From an uncultured Candidatus Actinomarina sp. (GTDB lineage: Bacteria; Actinomycetota; Acidimicrobiia; Actinomarinales; Actinomarinaceae): DNA of 64,000 bases. Below the pieces are notes generated by a model, which saw only the letters and a list, made by a program, of their open reading frames with translations, did not search any database and was not told the DNA's origin. Below are positions 57,795-64,000 of this stretch, piece after piece; the first letter of the stretch is position 1, and each line of letters begins with the position of its first letter. The DNA lies in assembly GCA_902526825.1 (NCBI GenBank), contig CABZMN010000003.1, positions 1-64,000 of the forward strand, in the 5' to 3' direction. Position numbers and translations under genes: made by a program.

Positions 57795-58439
57795 TTAAAA
57801 AGAGCTTTCGAATTTGTTTGTTTCGATTAAAACAGGCTCGGCCCAATAAACAGGTATGTCATATTTTCTAATTACATCATTCATCCACCAATCAATGGTA
57901 GTGTCCGTTGTAAAATCATTATGATTAAATTCATCATATAAAATTTTTGCATATTTTTTTGATATAAAGTAAGCATCAGCATTTCTTGAGGCGCCAGCTC
58001 CACCCCATGTGCTAGGTTTATCATCTTTTTTATAAATTCTCTTGAATGGTTTCCTTAGATAAATTGGAATATGAAAATTATTCTTGCCAGCACTTATAAA
58101 AAACATCCCAAAATCACTCGGCAATTTTTTTAGGTATTTATCGATATTTTCATAAAACAATCTATCGGGGGGTGAGTCATCTTCAAGAATTAGTGCAAAA
58201 TTATTACTAGATTCAGAAAGGAGTTTGTAACAATTAATATGAGATAAAAAATTTGCTTTATATGAATCTTTTAAATCTCCATAAAATTTTTTTTTATCTT
58301 CTTCATTTAAATTTCTTCTATCAAATTTTGTTTCAAAAAAATATGAAAACTCAGATTCTCTTAAAGAATCTTCCATGTTTTTTTTCCTTTCTTTAAGTGC
58401 CGGATAGTGAACAATATAGATTTTAAAATTGTTATTCAT
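57795..58439 (-). CDS. GT25-like glycosyltransferase
   Basis: IYIVHYPALKERKKNMEDSL, SHINCYKLLSESSNNFALILEDDSPPD, GGAGASRNADAYFISKKYAK. Confidence 0.8.
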   Translation of the reverse strand: MNNNFKIYIVHYPALKERKKNMEDSLRESEFSYFFETKFDRRNLNEEDKKKFYGDLKDSYKANFLSHINCYKLLSESSNNFALILEDDSPPDRLFYENIDKYLKKLPSDFGMFFISAGKNNFHIPIYLRKPFKRIYKKDDKPSTWGGAGASRNADAYFISKKYAKILYDEFNHNDFTTDTTIDWWMNDVIRKYDIPVYWAEPVLIETNKFESSF

Positions 58440-59371
58440 TTTTTTAATGATTTTATTGATTCAATTATAAAACTCAACGGTGAATCTAATTGTAATATTC
58501 TTAAACTAAAAATTATTTTAAATAAGTCTACAAGCCCTCGTTTTCTATAATTTGTTATTAAAAAATATCTATCGCCAAATAATAAAAAGTAGTTTTTATG
58601 AAACTCACTGGAAATATTTTCTGTTGCTCCAATGATCGTCCATGGTTTATTACTTCCAGCATAATGTAGAAAAATTACTGATCTTAAATCAATGTTGTTT
58701 GAGTTGTTGTTCAGTTGGGTTGAAAAATTAAAATTGCGAGATATCTCTAAAAATCTACCATCAAACACAAAGTTCAATATGTCTTGGTCCCAAAAATTTA
58801 CTTTATCATATATTTTTTCCATTGCTGAAAGTAATTTTTGTTTAATGTTGTTTTCTTTCCATGCTTTAAAGTCGATAACCATTACGCCAGCATTGAAATA
58901 AGTATTACTTTTTAAATCTAATCTGTTAAATAATTCAGATGTGTGTACAGTATTCACGTACTCAACAGAAGCTGCAATTACATTATTTGTTTGTTTTAAA
59001 CTCTCTGAAACTTCAATTAATAAATCATCAGGTTCATTCAAACATAATATGTCACAATCTAGGTAAATTAGTTGATCAATATCATCTTCAATATATTCAT
59101 CAATGAAAAATCTATAATACGTTGCTTCTGAGATATGATTATTTTCTAAATTTGGAAAATTAAAATTTAGGCCATCAAATTGATAAGTCTTAAATTTTGC
59201 AATTTTATCAAATTTTATATTAGACCTCATCATTAAACGGTCTAAAGAGGTTGGATCTTTATGAATGATATATACATTAAATTTTGATTTGGAATAAAAA
59301 TTTAATGAGTTTAATGATATTAAAAGTTGTTTATTGTAATTTTTATCAAGACAAAAAAGATAATTTAACAT
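58436..59371 (-). CDS. GT8 glycosyltransferase
   Basis: ATYYRFFIDEYIEDDIDQLIYLDCDILCLNEPDDL, YFNAGVMVIDFKAWKENNI, WDQDILNFVF, HYAGSNKPW. Confidence 0.92.
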   Translation of the reverse strand: MLNYLFCLDKNYNKQLLISLNSLNFYSKSKFNVYIIHKDPTSLDRLMMRSNIKFDKIAKFKTYQFDGLNFNFPNLENNHISEATYYRFFIDEYIEDDIDQLIYLDCDILCLNEPDDLLIEVSESLKQTNNVIAASVEYVNTVHTSELFNRLDLKSNTYFNAGVMVIDFKAWKENNIKQKLLSAMEKIYDKVNFWDQDILNFVFDGRFLEISRNFNFSTQLNNNSNNIDLRSVIFLHYAGSNKPWTIIGATENISSEFHKNYFLLFGDRYFLITNYRKRGLVDLFKIIFSLRILQLDSPLSFIIESIKSLKK

Positions 59372-59445
59372 CTTTATTTATGCTAATTTGTATAATTTAC
59401 TAATTTTTAAATAATTTTAAAATATACAATATACTGAAAACGCTA

Positions 59446-60747
59446 ATGAAAATTAACTCTAAAACCTTTTACCAGAATCACATTAACGAAATAAGTAGAT
59501 ACTATTCAATAAATGACTCTGTTCTACATGTTGTTAACAGCGAGTCAAACATTCAGGTTCTAGATGAGTTTTATGACACTTTAAAGATTGATATTTCATC
59601 ACAAAATAATTTAATGGAGTTTTACGATGATAAGAAATATGATCTTGTTGTAATTACTGATCTTTTTGAATTATCAGATGATATATATCTATTTCTAAAA
59701 GACATATCAAAATTTATAAACAGTAACGGAAAACTATTAATAACAGCAATAAATCCAAAATGGAATAATTTTATTAAAGTGTTTGAAGTTTTAAAATTGA
59801 AAAACTCAACTAAAAAAAGAAATTATATCCCTCCTAAAAAAATTAATAACATTGCAAAGTCGACAGGATTTGAAATGATTCATAAAAATACTCGACAAAT
59901 ATTTCCATTTTCAATATTTGGTTTAGGTTCATTTATTAACAAAATTTTTGAATTTTTATTATCTTTACTAAATATAGGAATAAAAACATATACTTTATTT
60001 AGATTTGAAAATAGTCCAAAAAAAGAAATGTCAAAAAGTATAATAATTCCTGCTAAAAATGAAGAGGGTAATCTTGAAGAATTAGTTAAGAGAATCCCAT
60101 CTTTCAAATGTCAAAGTGAGGTTTTAATTGTATGTGGTAAATCAAAGGACAAAACACTAGAAAAATCTCATAAATTAGGAAAGCAATTTACAGAAAAAAA
60201 TATATCTGTTTTTGAACAAAAAAGTAAAGGTAAAGCGGGTGCTGTTTATGAAGTTCTTAACAATTGCAACGGAGAGTTAATTGCAATTTTAGATGCTGAT
60301 ATAAGTGTAGATCCAGAAACATTAAATGATTTTTTTGAAATAATTGAAAATGGATATGCTGATTTTGTTAATGGGACAAGACTTATATACGGAAAAGAAA
60401 AAAATGCAATGCGTTTTTTGAATTCAATTGGAAATTTATTTTTTCAGTTTTTGATTTCACTTGTGATAAAACAAAAACTAACCGATTCTTTATGTGGAAC
60501 AAAGATATTTAAAAAAGAAAATTTAGATTTACTATATGATTGGCAAAAAACAAATATTGTAAATGATCCTTTTGGAGATTTTGATTTAATATTTTCTGCA
60601 GCCTATTCGGGACAAAAAATTTTAGAATACCCCGTACATTACAGATCAAGAAAATATGGTTCAACTCAAATATCTAGATTTAAAGATGGATGGAAGCTTT
60701 TATCGTATTTTTTGATTTCTCTATATAAGTTTAATGTTTCAAAGTAA
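59446..60747 (+). CDS. Fusion: methyltransferase-fold N-terminus plus GT2 (DPM1-like) C-terminus
   Basis: N-terminal YDLVVITDLFELSDDIYLFLKDISKFINSNGKLLITAINP; C-terminal SIIIPAKNEEGNLEELVKRI...LIAILDADISVDPE...FVNGTRLIYG. Confidence 0.8.
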   Translation: MKINSKTFYQNHINEISRYYSINDSVLHVVNSESNIQVLDEFYDTLKIDISSQNNLMEFYDDKKYDLVVITDLFELSDDIYLFLKDISKFINSNGKLLITAINPKWNNFIKVFEVLKLKNSTKKRNYIPPKKINNIAKSTGFEMIHKNTRQIFPFSIFGLGSFINKIFEFLLSLLNIGIKTYTLFRFENSPKKEMSKSIIIPAKNEEGNLEELVKRIPSFKCQSEVLIVCGKSKDKTLEKSHKLGKQFTEKNISVFEQKSKGKAGAVYEVLNNCNGELIAILDADISVDPETLNDFFEIIENGYADFVNGTRLIYGKEKNAMRFLNSIGNLFFQFLISLVIKQKLTDSLCGTKIFKKENLDLLYDWQKTNIVNDPFGDFDLIFSAAYSGQKILEYPVHYRSRKYGSTQISRFKDGWKLLSYFLISLYKFNVSK

Positions 60748-62467
60748 ATTAAAAAATCCTGATTTAAAATTCAAATTAAATGTCTTACTTTTTTTATTAA
60801 TATCTTTATATATTTTTGTTTTTACTAATTTATATTTTTATTCGACATTTGGTGCAGATTATCAAAAGTATATTTCTTATTTGAAGTATTTTTTCGGAAT
60901 GATGGAAAATACTGGTTTGGAACAAGGACCAATTTATTTTTACTTTGTATCGCTTATACTGAGTTTAAGAGCAAAATTTATAAGTCCAGTTTTATTACAA
61001 AGTGAAGTTAGTTTTGCTATTCAATTAACAAACTTACTGATTATCTTGATAGGTTTTGTTGGATTCTATTTTTTACTAAGACAGTATAAAATTGATAAAA
61101 ATAAAATTTTAATTATTTTTCATTTAACAAATTTTTTTCCTCCCTTATTCGCTTTAAAAATAACTATGAAACCTGAGGTTCTAGTGTTTGCATTACTACC
61201 CTGGTTTTTATATTTAATAAAAACATTCATGGTCACTAAAAATAAAAACTATTTATTTCTATCAATATTTCCTGCTGTTTTGATACTGACGACAAAAGGA
61301 AGCTGGTTAGGAATGCTTTCTGTATATGGTTTAATAATTACTTTTACAATTTTTAAAAATTTAAATATCAAATTAGTTTTTCAACTACTAATAATTTTTT
61401 CTTTAATTTTTGGATTTGTAATGTATGAAAATGAAAGAATAAATGAATATAGTGTTTTAGATTTTCAAATTACTGACAATTATGATAATGCTGCAGAATT
61501 AAACATTATTTATAAAAATGTCATGGGTGGAAAACAAAATTTTTATGTTTTTGAATTTGATAAAGCTTCTCTGATAGGGATTACACTGCTTGATACATTT
61601 TCTGATCACTTTAATTTTTATTGGGATAAAGATGTGAGTACATTCAATAATTTTAGAAAAGAATTAATTGTAGAGGATAAAGATATAGACTTTTTGGAAT
61701 TAGATGTAAAAAATCGTTATATAAAATATAATGGTCCATTTAGTCAAGCACTCACTGAATTGAGGGGTATATTAGGAATACTGTTTACCTTTCTCTTTTA
61801 TACATTATTACTGTTCAAGATATACAACTCAAAAAAATATAGAGTATATCTCATTGCACCTTTTGTTGGTATGTTTATTCTGTTAATTAACTCGATGGGG
61901 TTTCCGATAAATAACTTTGATCCAAAGGTTGGTGATACATTTAAAACTTTTTATTACTCACCTTTTATAGTTCTTTCATTTATGTTTTTAGTTGCTTCGT
62001 TAGCAATTAGAAAAAAAATTTTAAATGTTGCATTTATAGCTATGTATATGATTTGTTCAATTTTTATTTTTGGCTTTCCTAAAAAAGATAGTAATCAATA
62101 TTATGTTGATTTAGGTAACAGAAATGAACACAGTGTCTTGTGCGAAGTTAACAAAATAGTAATTCATGACTTAGATTTTGAAAGTAATTGCTCCAATAAA
62201 CATATTGAATTTTGTAAATTTCAAAATAATAGATCAGATTATACAATATTAGTAAAAGATACTTTCCAGCTTGAGGCTTCAAGGTTTATTATCCAGAGAA
62301 TGTTATTTGAAATAGACGATAATAAGATTCTTGATAAAAGTTGTTCTAAACAGCAAAGTTCACGCGGATTAATTGATTTATCAAAAACGCCTTCATTAAA
62401 TCTAGCAATATTTTTAAGTATTTTTGTTTTGATTTATTTACAAAGAAAAATAGATATTACGGCTTAA
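60734..62467 (+). CDS. Polytopic membrane protein (GT-C-like)
   Basis: 577 aa with multiple TM segments, start overlaps the GT2 gene end. Confidence 0.6.
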   Translation: MFQSKLKNPDLKFKLNVLLFLLISLYIFVFTNLYFYSTFGADYQKYISYLKYFFGMMENTGLEQGPIYFYFVSLILSLRAKFISPVLLQSEVSFAIQLTNLLIILIGFVGFYFLLRQYKIDKNKILIIFHLTNFFPPLFALKITMKPEVLVFALLPWFLYLIKTFMVTKNKNYLFLSIFPAVLILTTKGSWLGMLSVYGLIITFTIFKNLNIKLVFQLLIIFSLIFGFVMYENERINEYSVLDFQITDNYDNAAELNIIYKNVMGGKQNFYVFEFDKASLIGITLLDTFSDHFNFYWDKDVSTFNNFRKELIVEDKDIDFLELDVKNRYIKYNGPFSQALTELRGILGILFTFLFYTLLLFKIYNSKKYRVYLIAPFVGMFILLINSMGFPINNFDPKVGDTFKTFYYSPFIVLSFMFLVASLAIRKKILNVAFIAMYMICSIFIFGFPKKDSNQYYVDLGNRNEHSVLCEVNKIVIHDLDFESNCSNKHIEFCKFQNNRSDYTILVKDTFQLEASRFIIQRMLFEIDDNKILDKSCSKQQSSRGLIDLSKTPSLNLAIFLSIFVLIYLQRKIDITA

Positions 62468-63551
62468 TAACATTCCACCGTGGATACAAGCCACCAAGAG
62501 TTGAAAATATCATTGATAATCCCCAGACTAGCAATGTTGTTCCATGTATATCTGGCTCATCTAATCCTTTAGTTGTTTGAATGCCATAGTAATGTGTTTG
62601 GCTTTTATTTAAAAAATATGAAAACCCACCAATATCTTGATAGTAATGTTTTTCAATATCATTTAGCAAATCTTTGAAATATTCTCTTATTTCTTTAGAT
62701 TTATAATCAGTTTGTTGATGGCATTTATACAAGACATATATTATATCAACAATGTCACAACCTTCACTGTTTGGTTTATGTTTAAGACATAAGTCAATTA
62801 ATTCATTTGGTCTGTGAATAGGTATATTCAGCCAATCTAGCCCAGTAATTACTTTCATAGCACCATTTACTTTTTCAGAAGAGTCAGAAACTTTTGGCAA
62901 CCCATATGATCCATCTTCTAATAACATTTGTTCTAAATATTCATTTATAAAAGACACTAAGTCTTCATTATTTTCCAAGTAGCTAATAAATACACAAATT
63001 CCAGATACTTGTGCACCTGCATTCCAAGGATGGTTCCAATCAAGTTGGTCAAAAAAGTTATTTAAATCTTCTCTCGTTTGTGGGAATTCTGTAAATGAAA
63101 TTTGATTGTTTGGAAATATTTGTTTAATTGTTGCAATTGATTGTTTGGTCTCAGCTCGAATATATTCTATAAATTTAAAATGAGGATTGATTTCATAAAT
63201 TTTTATTCTTCTTAAGAAAAATTTAACAACATTCTTAATCCATAAAACCGTAAAATTTGATTTGTATATTTTATAGTAATTCGGATCTACGTAAGACCCT
63301 TTAGGTAAATCGCTGTAATCATTTTTAAAACTTTCAAACCTTCTATATATTTCAGAAATAAAATCATCATCATTTAAAAGATCAGAATTTATAGTGTATA
63401 AAACTTTTAATGCATAACAAGTATGTCCCATGTCGATTAATTGTCCTTCTTTTGTTGCACCATTAATTACCGGTTGGAATAAACTATTTTCTTTTTTTAA
63501 ATTTAAAATATAATTTTCAATATTTTCTGAAAGATTCTTGTAATCAATCAT
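62457..63551 (-). CDS. Uncharacterised alpha/alpha-toroid-like protein
   Basis: MGHTCYALKVLYTIN, WNHPWNAGAQVSGICVFISYL, repeated helical pattern typical of (alpha/alpha)6 barrels. Confidence 0.5.
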   Translation of the reverse strand: MIDYKNLSENIENYILNLKKENSLFQPVINGATKEGQLIDMGHTCYALKVLYTINSDLLNDDDFISEIYRRFESFKNDYSDLPKGSYVDPNYYKIYKSNFTVLWIKNVVKFFLRRIKIYEINPHFKFIEYIRAETKQSIATIKQIFPNNQISFTEFPQTREDLNNFFDQLDWNHPWNAGAQVSGICVFISYLENNEDLVSFINEYLEQMLLEDGSYGLPKVSDSSEKVNGAMKVITGLDWLNIPIHRPNELIDLCLKHKPNSEGCDIVDIIYVLYKCHQQTDYKSKEIREYFKDLLNDIEKHYYQDIGGFSYFLNKSQTHYYGIQTTKGLDEPDIHGTTLLVWGLSMIFSTLGGLYPRWNVIKP

Positions 63552-64000
63552 TTTTATTTTTGTAAAGACAGACTAATCTTTTTTCATTTATTGCAATAAT
63601 TTCAAAATTTTTAGATGTTAAATAGTTATTCACTTCGACAAAGGTTGTTTCTTGGGACATCCCTTTCTCAGCACCACAATCAACTGAGATATATGAAATA
63701 TTATGTAAATTATCTTCACCACCTAATAGAACTTCTAATTCATAACCCTCTGCGTCTATTTTTAATAATTTAATTTTTTCATTCTTAATAAATTCATCTA
63801 GTAAACGTGCTTCAACTTTAGTTTTAAGCTCCGTTTCGCTAGATTCATATATGGAAGAATTTCCACCTGAAGAATCAATGTAAAAGTCTACTTCTTCTTT
63901 TCTATTAGATAGTGCACAATTGTAATTTGACTTTTCTGTATTAAGATTTAAACACTCAAAAACATTTGGATCCGGTTCAAATCCAAGATAATCAATATTA
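63548..64000 (-). CDS. FkbM family methyltransferase, C-terminal part (runs off window)
   Basis: Minus-strand open frame without start in window: EEVDFYIDSSGGNSS...LLDEFIKNEKIKLLKIDAEGYELEVLLGGEDNLHNISYISVDCGAEKG...LVCLYKNKND*; ATGA overlap with the next gene. Confidence 0.85.

Overview
AT-rich (low-GC) bacterial chromosome window. From gene content I infer a streamlined actinobacterium, possibly a marine Actinomarinales/Acidimicrobiia-like lineage; the taxonomy is inference and was not checked. Left part: (i) 3' end of a nucleoside-hydrolase-like gene and an SPFH/band-7 protein; (ii) a minus-strand respiratory operon with split cytochrome b (b6-like plus subunit-IV-like), Rieske protein, two-haem cytochrome c, a 2x[4Fe-4S] ferredoxin and two membrane proteins; (iii) a divergent plus-strand operon resembling cbb3 oxidase (CcoN-like, CcoO-like, cytochrome c), whose CcoN-like subunit has only three histidines in 467 aa. 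Three of these respiratory proteins share an N-terminal helical module followed by a Pro/Ala/Glu-rich linker; two copies of the module are identical over 186 bp of DNA. Middle: propeller-like lipoprotein, retropepsin-like Zn protease plus RimK, SAM hydrolase, alpha/beta hydrolases, a MshA-like GT4, and B12-dependent ribonucleotide reductase NrdJ behind two tandem NrdR-box-like palindromes. A tRNA-Val(UAC) gene at 25.4 kb is followed by two more copies of its 3' half (55/55 and 47/55 identical). These delimit two small integrase-less cargo segments: one carries a PD-(D/E)XK protein with a possible EVE/PUA-like C-terminus (candidate modification-dependent nuclease), the other carries two Thr-rich lipoproteins (one with HExxH) and a small membrane protein. 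From about 29 kb to the end is a large surface-glycan locus with about 30 glycosyltransferase or sugar-nucleotide genes, including a set consistent with UDP-ManNAc(3NAc)A synthesis and a GT15-like mannosyltransferase homologue. The main candidates for something new are the tRNA-fragment-delimited cassette array with its nuclease, and the degenerate cbb3-like complex.
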